NCBI GenBank assembly: GCA_002390045.1
Contig: DGSB01000078.1
Span: 1 to 22,532 of the forward strand
Reading direction: 5' to 3'
Source of the DNA: Fibrobacter sp. UBA4373
GTDB lineage: Bacteria > Fibrobacterota > Fibrobacteria > Fibrobacterales > Fibrobacteraceae
DNA: 22,532 bases
Under the pieces are notes generated by a model. That model made no database searches. It was not told the origin of the DNA and was given only the letters and a program-made list of their open reading frames with translations. Made by a program: the position numbers and the translations under genes. Below, in pieces: positions 6,736 to 13,512 of the stretch (within the stretch, counting starts at the first letter, position 1; each line of letters opens with the position of its first letter).

Positions 6736-7647
6736 CTAATGGCGAATTTTCGCTTTCGCCATGTTGACCGTGTAAACGCCGAGAATGATCAACAAGATGG
6801 CAAGAGCTTGGCTCGGTCCGAAAATCGCAAGTCCGACGGCAACGGAGACGACCGAAGAAACGGTCGGCTGCACGTAATTGTACATGGCGACGATTGTCGG
6901 TGAAAGCGTTTTTTGCGCATGCATCATCAAGAGGTAGGCGAGGAAGGTTCCTCCGAGAACGACGAAGGCGATTTCGGTCCAGGTGACGGCTTGGACTTGT
7001 GCGAACGGAATCTGAAGCACTTGCGGTAATGTGAGCGGTAAGGTGGTGACTGCCGAAAAGGTGAACATCCACTTCATGCAGGTGATGGTATTGTATCGGC
7101 TGATGACGTCTTTGAACAGGGCGAGGTAAATGGCGAAGCAACATTGTGCGGTGACGCAGAGAAGGTCGCCTGCAATGTTTCCCGCTTTCGCATTTGTTGC
7201 AGAGGCGCTTCCGAGAATGAGAATCAACGTGCCGCTAAGACCAAGCGCGATGCCTAAGACTTTTTTCCAGGTGATGCGTTCGTGTAAAAAGATCGCGGAT
7301 GAAATCAGGGCGAAGATCGGAAGGGAAGTCGTGGCGATCGTCGCGTTGATCGGTGAAGTGATGGAAAGTCCGATGTTGTAGCAGGTCTGATTTCCGACGA
7401 TGGAAAAGAATCCCGCGCCAAAGAGCTTGAGCAGATCGCGGAGGGGAACTTTTTCGCTCCGCATTTTAGCGGTGCAAAGGGAAATCAGCCAAAAGCTGAT
7501 CGCGGCGCCTGTCGTGCGGAAGAAAACCATGTCGATTCCCGTAATGCCCGAAAGCATCGCCGCTTTCCCGACCGGAGCCATCAGCCCCCAGATAACGGCC
7601 GCGGAAACAAGACAAAGATGCGCATGGAGAATCTTGCTGTTTTGCAT
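6736..7647 (-). CDS. EamA-family (DMT superfamily) transporter
   Basis: The 303-residue protein consists of about ten hydrophobic segments in two homologous halves. The first half begins HLCLVSAAVIWGLMAPVGKA and includes GITGIDMVFFRTTGAAISFW; the second includes GNIAGDLLCVTAQCCFAIY and ends VGLAIFGPSQALAILLIIL. This is the EamA (RhaT/DMT) pattern of inner-membrane exporters or uptake carriers for metabolites such as amino acids or sugars; the substrate is unknown. The start at 7647 was chosen because the family N-terminus begins right there. The frame stays open for a further 89 codons upstream, but that stretch is Arg/Gly-rich and unlike a transporter. It is followed by the AlgJ-like gene after 10 bp. 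Confidence 0.9.
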   Translation of the reverse strand: MQNSKILHAHLCLVSAAVIWGLMAPVGKAAMLSGITGIDMVFFRTTGAAISFWLISLCTAKMRSEKVPLRDLLKLFGAGFFSIVGNQTCYNIGLSITSPINATIATTSLPIFALISSAIFLHERITWKKVLGIALGLSGTLILILGSASATNAKAGNIAGDLLCVTAQCCFAIYLALFKDVISRYNTITCMKWMFTFSAVTTLPLTLPQVLQIPFAQVQAVTWTEIAFVVLGGTFLAYLLMMHAQKTLSPTIVAMYNYVQPTVSSVVSVAVGLAIFGPSQALAILLIILGVYTVNMAKAKIRH

Positions 7648-7675
7648 AAAACGCTCGTGAAAAACTTTCGCCCCA

Positions 7676-7704
7676 AATTTAGCTAACGAGCCTCCCCTCC
7701 GCAA
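7676..7704 (-). promoter_or_regulatory. Possible promoter of the EamA / AlgJ-like pair
   Basis: On the minus strand TTGCGG (7704-7699) is followed, after exactly 17 nt, by TAAATT (7681-7676). The boxes match the sigma70 consensus in 3 and 4 of 6 positions. A start near 7669 would leave a leader of about 22 nt. Confidence 0.3.
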
Positions 7705-7823
7705 AACTCTCGCCCTCAGGCTCCCAAGCCAAAGGCTCCCCAGACCAAACCGCTCGTTGAACTGTCCCCGCCGCGAGGCAAAGAACTTCTCTTCCAAGAA
7801 AAAACGTGCCCTAGGGGGTAGAT

Positions 7824-7876
7824 GCAAGAAAGGGGGACCTCGGGCTTCGTAACTCTGAGAGGTCCCCCTATCTTGC
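7824..7876. repeat. 18-bp inverted repeat with 17-nt loop
   Basis: The left arm 7824-7841 (GCAAGAAAGGGGGACCTC) and the right arm 7859-7876 are inverted copies with a single mismatch. There is no T-run on either side, so it is not a standard terminator. It may be a REP-like extragenic element or part of a structured RNA. Confidence 0.75.
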
Positions 7877-7912
7877 CCCCGGCCGGGGAGGCCAAGCGGT
7901 TCGTTCCGAACC
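7877..7912. repeat. GC palindrome and second hairpin
   Basis: CCCCGGCCGGGG at 7877-7888 is a perfect palindrome directly abutting the larger inverted repeat. GGTTCG-TTC-CGAACC at 7898-7912 is a perfect 6-bp hairpin. Together with the larger repeat they make a cluster of three stems in about 90 bp. Confidence 0.65.
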
Positions 7913-7940
7913 AAAGCCTTCCTGCCAAAGTAGACCCTTT

Positions 7941-7972
7941 AAAAAGAAAAACCTCGGTATTCCACCGAGGTT
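7941..7972 (-). terminator. Rho-independent terminator of the decarboxylase operon
   Basis: On the minus strand a perfect 9-bp stem AACCTCGGT / ACCGAGGTT with a 5-nt loop is followed by TTTCTTTTT. It begins 21 nt after the OadB-like stop codon and probably ends the long operon read from the right. Confidence 0.88.
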
Positions 7973-7993
7973 TCTCTTTGGAAAGTTCAGACT

Positions 7994-9157
7994 TTAAGCG
8001 AGTCTCGAAATCATGTAGCCTGCGCAAATGGCAGTACCGATCACACCGGAAACGTTCGGACCCATGGCGTGCATGAGAAGGAAGTTTTGCGGATCGTACT
8101 TCGCGCCTTCCACCTGGGAAACGCGAGCCGCCATCGGAACAGCCGACACGCCTGCGGAACCGATCAACGGGTTCACCGGGTTCTTCGGGCTGAGCCAGTT
8201 CATGATCTTTGCCAGGAGAACTCCTGCGAAAGTCGAGAATCCGAAAGCGACGACACCCATTGCGATAATCATCAAGGTCTTCGGCTGCAGGAAGATGTCT
8301 GCGGACATGGTCAAGCCGACGGAAGTACCGAGGAAGATCGTCACAATGTTCATGAGTTCGTTTTGAGCCGTTTTCACGAGACGTTCCACGACGCCCGCTT
8401 CCTTGAAGATGTTGCCGGTCATGAGCATGATGATCAAGGCGGAAGCATCCGGAACGACGAGCACGCAGACCACCATCACCATCACAGCAAAGATGATGCG
8501 TTCAAGCTTCGAAACTTTGCGGAGGCTCTTCATGCGGATGACGCGTTCCTTGGCGGTGGTCATGGCGCGCATGATAGGCGGCTGGATGAGAGGCACAAGT
8601 GCCATGTAAGTGTAAGCGGCGACGGCGATCGGTCCAATCAAATGCGGCGCAAGCTTGTTGGCCGTAAAGATGGAGGTCGGACCATCTGCACCACCGATGA
8701 TACCGATGGACGCTGCTTCACCGAGTGTGAATCCACCAAATGCGACGGCGCAGAACATGGTGATGAACACGCCGAACTGTGCACCGCCACCGAGAATCAG
8801 CGTACGCGGATTGGCAATCAGCGGTCCAAAGTCGGTCATGGCACCGACGCCGAGGAAGATGATGGGTGGGAAGAGCTCGAGATGAATGCCTTGGCTGATG
8901 TAATAAAAGAGACCGGCAGTCGGAGTGAACATTCCTTCGATGCCCCAGCCGCCTTCATAGAAGCCGCGGGACGGAATGTTGACGGCGAGTGCGCCGATCG
9001 CAATCGGCAAGAGAAGTAAAGGCTCGTACTTCTTGACGATTGCAAGGTACATCAGCACAATGCTGACGAGCCACATGACGATCATCGGACCCGTGATTCC
9101 TGAGAATCCCGTGCCGTTGACGAACATGTCTGTGACTGAGTTTATGATTCCACTCAT
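7994..9157 (-). CDS. mmdB: Na+-translocating decarboxylase beta subunit (OadB/MmdB/GcdB family)
   Basis: This 387-residue polytopic membrane protein carries the signature GGADGPTSIFTANKLAP (residues 155-171) with Asp158, the residue class implicated in Na+ transport and decarboxylation in this family. It also has GVGAMTDFGPLIANP and a C-terminal NPLIGSAGVSAVPMAARV block. It couples decarboxylation of carboxybiotin to export of Na+ across the inner membrane. Length is close to the GcdB/MmdB norm. AGAGGG lies about 6 nt before the ATG. It is the last gene of the run mmdA - OadG-like - biotin carrier - beta and is followed by a terminator. The family is certain. The substrate name (methylmalonyl-CoA) depends on the MmdA call. 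Confidence 0.95.
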   Translation of the reverse strand: MSGIINSVTDMFVNGTGFSGITGPMIVMWLVSIVLMYLAIVKKYEPLLLLPIAIGALAVNIPSRGFYEGGWGIEGMFTPTAGLFYYISQGIHLELFPPIIFLGVGAMTDFGPLIANPRTLILGGGAQFGVFITMFCAVAFGGFTLGEAASIGIIGGADGPTSIFTANKLAPHLIGPIAVAAYTYMALVPLIQPPIMRAMTTAKERVIRMKSLRKVSKLERIIFAVMVMVVCVLVVPDASALIIMLMTGNIFKEAGVVERLVKTAQNELMNIVTIFLGTSVGLTMSADIFLQPKTLMIIAMGVVAFGFSTFAGVLLAKIMNWLSPKNPVNPLIGSAGVSAVPMAARVSQVEGAKYDPQNFLLMHAMGPNVSGVIGTAICAGYMISRLA

Positions 9158-9168
9158 AGGAGGCCCTC

Positions 9169-9582
9169 TTAGGCGATAGTCATCAAGACTTGGCCTTCGG
9201 TTACGGAGTCTTGTTCCTTAACAGCGATCGAAGTGACGGTACCGTCGCACGGGCTCACGATGGAATTTTCCATCTTCATGGCTTCGAGAACGGCAACTTC
9301 CTGGTTCTTCGTGACCTTGTCGCCGACCTTGACCTTGAGCTTGAACACGATACCCATCATCGGGCTCGGAACCGGTGTGCCTTCGCCAGCCGGAGCTGCT
9401 GCAGGAGCCGGGGCCGGAGCTGCGGCGGCAGGTGCTGCAACCGGAGCGGCTGCCACAGGGGCTGCGGCGACCGGGGCAACCGGAGCGACAGGTGCAACTG
9501 CAGCCGGAGCCGCGTTGCCGAGAACTTCGACTTCAACGTCGTAGGTCTTGCCTTCAAACGTAATACGGATAACTTTCTTCAT
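9169..9582 (-). CDS. mmdC: Biotin carrier subunit of the decarboxylase (MmdC-like)
   Basis: The protein has 137 residues in three parts. Residues 1-22 are a short N-terminal domain (VIRITFEGKTYDVEVEV). Residues 24-66 are an Ala/Pro/Val swinging linker. Residues about 70-137 are a biotinyl domain with the biotinylation motif EAMKM, biotin on Lys103, preceded by PSPMMG. It moves CO2 as carboxybiotin from the carboxyltransferase to the membrane subunit. The order and length match the biotin subunit of methylmalonyl-CoA and glutaconyl-CoA decarboxylases. It lies 11 bp upstream of the beta-subunit gene. The linker is unusually regular, with repeated APVA units. Confidence 0.94.
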   Translation of the reverse strand: MKKVIRITFEGKTYDVEVEVLGNAAPAAVAPVAPVAPVAAAPVAAAPVAAPAAAAPAPAPAAAPAGEGTPVPSPMMGIVFKLKVKVGDKVTKNQEVAVLEAMKMENSIVSPCDGTVTSIAVKEQDSVTEGQVLMTIA

Positions 9583-9600
9583 AGTGTTTTCCTTTTGAGC

Positions 9601-10407
9601 TTAGAGCCCGTTGGATTGTAATTCTGAACGACCCTGAGTAGTCCAAGCCCATTCGGTCGAGTTTTGAGTTTTGAATTTGACGATTTTCACCGGACCGCCG
9701 AGAACTTCTGCGGCTGCGACTGCAAAAATCACAGCGAGCTTTTCATTCGAAAGACCCGGGTGGATTTCCAAAGCGGAAACCGCCGCAATGCTTAAGAATG
9801 CTTGAAGCTGCTTGTTCGTGAATCCCGGGTGTACGCTCGGAGCGTCCGGGTCGCCAAGTCCTTGTGCAAGGTTGATCTTGATGGGTTTCGAGGATGTCGA
9901 AGCCTGAGGAAGAGCCTTGGCTGCTGCCGGTGCCTTCTTTTCCTTCGAAAGGATCGGCGTGACGAACTTGTTCACCACGTAGCTCATCAGGTATGTGAGG
10001 AGCATGATGCCGATGATCACGACCATCACGATGATGAGACCCGTCATCTGGAATTCGGCGAGTTTGCCGAGCGTAAACGTTTCGGCTTCGCCTTGTTCCG
10101 TGATGTATTCATCACCGAGTTTTGCTTTTGCAATCGGAAGAGCTTTGTTGGCTCCGTTGACAGTTCTAATGCTGTCTTGGCGAGCGTTGGCTTCACGCGA
10201 CTGCGCATTCGTCTTATAGAGAATGGAAACTTTGTGACCGCCTTGGTAAATCTCGACGACTGCCGAGTCGGGCATCAAAGTCAATTGCTCTTTAAGAGGG
10301 GCGCTAATCGAGTCTGGCAAAATGGCCAGCTGTTCCTTAAACCGTTCAGGAACGGGATAAGGTCCAGTCGCTTTGACGACGCCTTCTTGTTGTTCTGCTG
10401 TTGTCAT
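9601..10407 (-). CDS. mmdD: OadG-like decarboxylase gamma/delta subunit with duplicated motifs
   Basis: The protein has 268 residues and one membrane segment at about 122-144 (TGLIIVMVVIIGIMLLTYL). After it come an Ala/Lys/Pro linker and a C-terminal domain ending in a Trp/Arg block (WAWTTQGRSELQ), as in OadG-type small subunits that assemble the decarboxylase at the membrane. It is much longer than typical gamma subunits (about 85-120 residues). There are two internal duplications: KEQL-x-I/L-x-PDS at residues 24-32 and 39-47, and HPGFTNKQL / HPGLSNEKL at 193-201 and 216-224. The extra N-terminal domain of about 115 residues is of unknown role. Its ATG overlaps the mmdA stop as ATGA, supporting coupled synthesis. 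Confidence 0.82.
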   Translation of the reverse strand: MTTAEQQEGVVKATGPYPVPERFKEQLAILPDSISAPLKEQLTLMPDSAVVEIYQGGHKVSILYKTNAQSREANARQDSIRTVNGANKALPIAKAKLGDEYITEQGEAETFTLGKLAEFQMTGLIIVMVVIIGIMLLTYLMSYVVNKFVTPILSKEKKAPAAAKALPQASTSSKPIKINLAQGLGDPDAPSVHPGFTNKQLQAFLSIAAVSALEIHPGLSNEKLAVIFAVAAAEVLGGPVKIVKFKTQNSTEWAWTTQGRSELQSNGL

Positions 10408-11957
10408 AGAGGACTCAACCCGTGTTTCTTATTTGGACGTTTGACACGCTTCGAGAGCAAAGTTCTCAGAGCGAGCGAAACCTTAGCGCGGGTTTCTGCA
10501 GGATTGATGACATCGGTTATGATGCCCGATTCTGCAGCTTGGTAAGGCTTCGAGAATTTTTCGCGGTAGTCGTCGACAAGCTGCTTGTAAAGAGCATCCT
10601 TGTTTTCGGCTGCGGCGAGTTCTTTCTTATAAATGATCTTTGCCGCACCTTCTGCACCCATCACGGCGATTTCGGCAGTCGGCCAAGCGTACACGACGTC
10701 GCCGCCGAGATCCTTGGAAGCCATGGCGATGTAAGCACCGCCGTAGGCCTTGCGCATAATGACCGTGACGAGAGGAACCGTGCAAGATGCGTAAGCATAG
10801 AGCATCTTAGCGCCGTGGCGGATAATGCCGCCGCGTTCCTGGGCGAGGCCCGGCATAAAGCCCGGGACGTCGGTCAGGGTCACGATAGGAATGTTGAATG
10901 CATCGCAGAAGTTCACGAATTCTGCGCCCTTGTCGGAAGAATCGATATCGAGGCAGCCTGCCTTGTACTTCGGCTGGTTGGCGACGATGCCGACGACCAT
11001 GCCGTTGATACGGCCAAAGCCCGTGATGATGTTCTTTGCGAAGTCGCGCTTCACTTCGAGCCATTCGTTCGGGTCGACGAGGCGTTCGATCACCTGGTAG
11101 GCGTCGAGCGGGTGGTTGGCGTCTTCCGGAATAATCTGGTTCATGCTCGGATCGTCATCGAGTTCGATGTCGGTGAGCTTGTGCGGCGGAAGTTCGGAAT
11201 TGTTCGACGGGAGGAAGCTGAGAAGCTTCTTGATGATCTGCGAAGCGTGCTTGTCGTCGTTTGCAACAAAGTGAACGTTGCCGGATACCGTTGCGTGAGC
11301 GGCTGCGGAAGCGAACTTTTCGAGCGGAGCTTCTTCACCGGTGGAAGCCTTGATCACCTGCGGACCGCAGATGAACATGTTCGTGTTGTCCTTCAGCTGG
11401 ATGCAGAAGTCCATGAGTGCCGGACTATAAGATGCACCGCCTGCGCACGGACCTGCGATGACCGCGATCTGCGGAACGACGCCCGAAGCAAGAACGTTTG
11501 CGCGGAAAACCTTACCGTAACCGGCGAGGCTCTTGACGCCTTCCTGAATACGGGCTCCACCGGAGTCGTTCACGGAAATAATCGGAGTGCCGAGTTCAAT
11601 CGCGCGCTGCATCGCTTCGGACATCTTCTGAGCGTGACGGCTACCGAGGGAGCCTCCGCTGACCATAAAGTCCTGGGAAATCACCGTGACCGGGCGGCCG
11701 TCGATGTTGCCGATGCCAGTCACAACGCCGTCACCGGCGAGCTTCTTCTTTTCAAAACCAAAACCGCGGACGTCGTGGTCCACGTACATGCCAGCCTCTT
11801 GGAAGGAACCGTCATCGACGAGGTCGTCGATACGTTCACGGGCGGAAAGAAGACCCTTGGCATGACGTGCTTCGAGTTTCTCCGGACCGCAACCAGAGGT
11901 AAGAGCGAACTTGCGACGCTCTTCAAGTTGATCGAGTAATTCTTGTTTAATAGCCAT
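10404..11957 (-). CDS. mmdA: Methylmalonyl-CoA decarboxylase / acyl-CoA carboxyltransferase alpha subunit
   Basis: The 517-residue protein is a full-length biotin-dependent carboxyltransferase with two crotonase-like lobes. Landmarks include ARERIDDLVDDGSFQE, ISVNDSGGARIQEGV, AGPCAGGASYSPAL, ANQPKYKAGCLDIDSSDKGA, DVPGFMPGLAQERGGIIRHG, MRKAYGGAYIAMASKDLG and WPTAEIAVMGAEGA. These match MmdA/PccB. It takes the carboxyl group from methylmalonyl-CoA to biotin, giving propionyl-CoA, in the cytoplasm next to the membrane. The neighbouring Na+ pump and biotin subunits favour decarboxylase over propionyl-CoA carboxylase. AAGGAA lies 9 nt before the start. A 61-bp spacer to the upstream CoA-transferase holds an inverted repeat. 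Confidence 0.93.
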   Translation of the reverse strand: MAIKQELLDQLEERRKFALTSGCGPEKLEARHAKGLLSARERIDDLVDDGSFQEAGMYVDHDVRGFGFEKKKLAGDGVVTGIGNIDGRPVTVISQDFMVSGGSLGSRHAQKMSEAMQRAIELGTPIISVNDSGGARIQEGVKSLAGYGKVFRANVLASGVVPQIAVIAGPCAGGASYSPALMDFCIQLKDNTNMFICGPQVIKASTGEEAPLEKFASAAAHATVSGNVHFVANDDKHASQIIKKLLSFLPSNNSELPPHKLTDIELDDDPSMNQIIPEDANHPLDAYQVIERLVDPNEWLEVKRDFAKNIITGFGRINGMVVGIVANQPKYKAGCLDIDSSDKGAEFVNFCDAFNIPIVTLTDVPGFMPGLAQERGGIIRHGAKMLYAYASCTVPLVTVIMRKAYGGAYIAMASKDLGGDVVYAWPTAEIAVMGAEGAAKIIYKKELAAAENKDALYKQLVDDYREKFSKPYQAAESGIITDVINPAETRAKVSLALRTLLSKRVKRPNKKHGLSPL

Positions 11958-11974
11958 TTCTAGTTTCCTTTAGG

Positions 11975-12003
11975 ATTCTATAGTTGCGTTTGAAAAATAG
12001 AAT
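11975..12003. repeat. Inverted repeat ATTCTAT-N15-ATAGAAT upstream of mmdA
   Basis: Exact 7-bp arms at 11975-11981 and 11997-12003 lie in the 61-bp gap between the CoA-transferase and mmdA. With one bulge the arms extend to GGA-TTCTAT. It could be an operator, an mRNA stem that protects or attenuates, or chance. Confidence 0.4.
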
Positions 12004-12018
12004 TCCAAAGCGTAGAGG

Positions 12019-13512
12019 TTATTCTTTCATCGTTCCTTTGGCAAGGAAATTAAGATGCATATTGAACGCCCGATCAAGAGCGAACGGAATATGTTTTCCT
12101 TTCGAGGACCGCATACTGTAATCTAAAAAATCATTGAGCTGTTGGCGATAGTCCGGATGGGCACAATTTTCAATTATTTTGTGCGCACGGGACACCGGAT
12201 CAAGCCCGCGGAGGTCTGCAAGACCTTGCTCCGTGACAAATATGTGAGTTTCGTGATCGGAGTGATCCAAATGTGTCACATATGGCACGATGGCACTGAT
12301 TGCCCCGTCTTTTGCCGTTGAAGGCGTCATAAAAAATCCGAGCAGGCAATTTCTTGAAAAATCGGCTGATCCGCCGATTCCGTTCATAATGGAAGAACCG
12401 CAAACATGCGATGAATTGACATTGCCAAAAATATCGCATTCCAGAGCGGTATTCATGGAAATGACTCCGAGACGCCGGATGACTTCGGGGTGGTTCGAAA
12501 CTTCTTGCGAACGCAAGACAAATTTTTGCTTTAAGGTTTGGGCGTTTTTCTTAAAATATTCACGTGCGTCCGCAGAACAGGTAAGCGCTGTACCGCTTGC
12601 CCCGACGAGTTTATCGGCCTTGATGAGTTCAAAAACGGCTTCTTGGATGACTTCGGTAAAAAGGCTCACCGGTTCCTGCAAAGAATCTCGCGCCATGGCG
12701 GTGAGTACCGCGTTTGCGACATTGCCAACACCGCTTTGGTAAGGAAGTCCTGCGGGAAGGCGTCCCTTTTTGCGTTCATGGGCCAAAAATTCAAGAATCT
12801 GACCACCGATAGTTTTGGAAACTTCGTCGGGTTCTGTAAACGGTCGGATTGTATCGCCGTGATTTGTGCGCACGACGGCCACGATCTTTTGGGGATCGAC
12901 CTGTACATAGTCCTTTCCGCCACGGTCCAGAACGTTTACCACCGGAATCGGATGCGTATACGGAGGAAGCTCTGGCAGGTAGCAGTCGTGAATTCCATGG
13001 AGGGCATCTCCGTAGATGGAGTTGAGTTCCACAATGATGCGGTCTGCCATTTGAAGATATTCGACCGAGTTTCCGCAAGAAGTCGTAAAACGGATTTTTC
13101 CGTCGGGCGAGAGTTCGCTCGCTTCGATGATCGCTGTCGTCGGACGCGGTAAAGAACCTGTGCGGACAAGATGCCCCATCATGCCGAGATGCGCGTCTGT
13201 ATAAAAAATTTCGCCACGATTAATGGCGGCTCGCAAATCCTTGTTCGACTGGTAAGGCGCTCTCCATTGGATCGCTTTGGCTCGGGCTAAGGCTCCGTCG
13301 CATTCGTCTCCGGTCGAGGCTCCCGAAAAGAGCGTGATTTGAAAACTTTTCCCTTGGGCGTGTAAACGTTCCGCCCTTTTGGCGAGAGCCGTGGGAACCG
13401 CTTTAGGGTAGCCGGCGAGAGTGAATCCGGAAACGCCAAGAACTTCTCCATCTTGAATCAGTTCTGCCGCTTCTTCTGCAGAAATTTCTTTGGAAACCAG
13501 GTTAGAAGTCAT
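12019..13512 (-). CDS. Succinate/acetate-type CoA-transferase (acetyl-CoA hydrolase/transferase family)
   Basis: The 497-residue protein matches class I CoA-transferases of the Cat1/AarC/ScpC group. The N-terminal half has GVSGFTLAGYPKAVP and LFSGASTGDECDGALA. The CoA-binding GVGNVANAVL is at 261-270, the catalytic glutamate is expected at Glu287 in LFTEVIQEAV, and SSIMNGIGGSADFSRN lies in the C-terminal half. Glu287 should form the glutamyl-CoA intermediate. With mmdA next door the likely reaction is propionyl-CoA + succinate giving propionate + succinyl-CoA, but acetate is also possible, and sequence alone does not decide. It overlaps the 3' end of mutY by 11 bp. Confidence 0.92.
   Translation of the reverse strand: MTSNLVSKEISAEEAAELIQDGEVLGVSGFTLAGYPKAVPTALAKRAERLHAQGKSFQITLFSGASTGDECDGALARAKAIQWRAPYQSNKDLRAAINRGEIFYTDAHLGMMGHLVRTGSLPRPTTAIIEASELSPDGKIRFTTSCGNSVEYLQMADRIIVELNSIYGDALHGIHDCYLPELPPYTHPIPVVNVLDRGGKDYVQVDPQKIVAVVRTNHGDTIRPFTEPDEVSKTIGGQILEFLAHERKKGRLPAGLPYQSGVGNVANAVLTAMARDSLQEPVSLFTEVIQEAVFELIKADKLVGASGTALTCSADAREYFKKNAQTLKQKFVLRSQEVSNHPEVIRRLGVISMNTALECDIFGNVNSSHVCGSSIMNGIGGSADFSRNCLLGFFMTPSTAKDGAISAIVPYVTHLDHSDHETHIFVTEQGLADLRGLDPVSRAHKIIENCAHPDYRQQLNDFLDYSMRSSKGKHIPFALDRAFNMHLNFLAKGTMKE

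Larger units (their letters stand above)
7648..7993. other. 346-bp gene-free region rich in hairpins
   Basis: It lies between the OadB and EamA stop and start codons. It holds, from right to left: the OadB terminator (7941-7972), a perfect hairpin at 7898-7912, a 12-bp palindrome at 7877-7888, an 18-bp inverted repeat at 7824-7876, and a weak promoter for EamA (7676-7704). There are G and C runs of five. A minus-strand frame crosses it without stop but its Arg/Gly-rich product resembles no protein I know. I regard it as non-coding. Confidence 0.6.

Noticed and set aside
7824..7876. Reading the 18-bp inverted repeat as a terminator
   Set aside because: No T-run follows on either strand, and a proper terminator for the upstream gene is already present at 7941-7972.
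8069..9019. 316-codon open frame on the plus strand with His/Asp-rich product
   Set aside because: It is antisense to the OadB-like gene, and its His clusters arise from reverse-reading ATG/GTG-rich membrane codons; no start signal or family.
9370..9515. Repeat-rich DNA in the biotin carrier gene, considered as a tandem-repeat locus
   Set aside because: The repetition follows from the Ala/Pro linker codons of a normal biotin carrier; there is no separate element.
10422..11939. 505-codon open frame on the plus strand
   Set aside because: It is exactly antisense to mmdA; the product is rich in His, Asp, Arg and Val with no domain, the usual mirror of a strongly biased gene.
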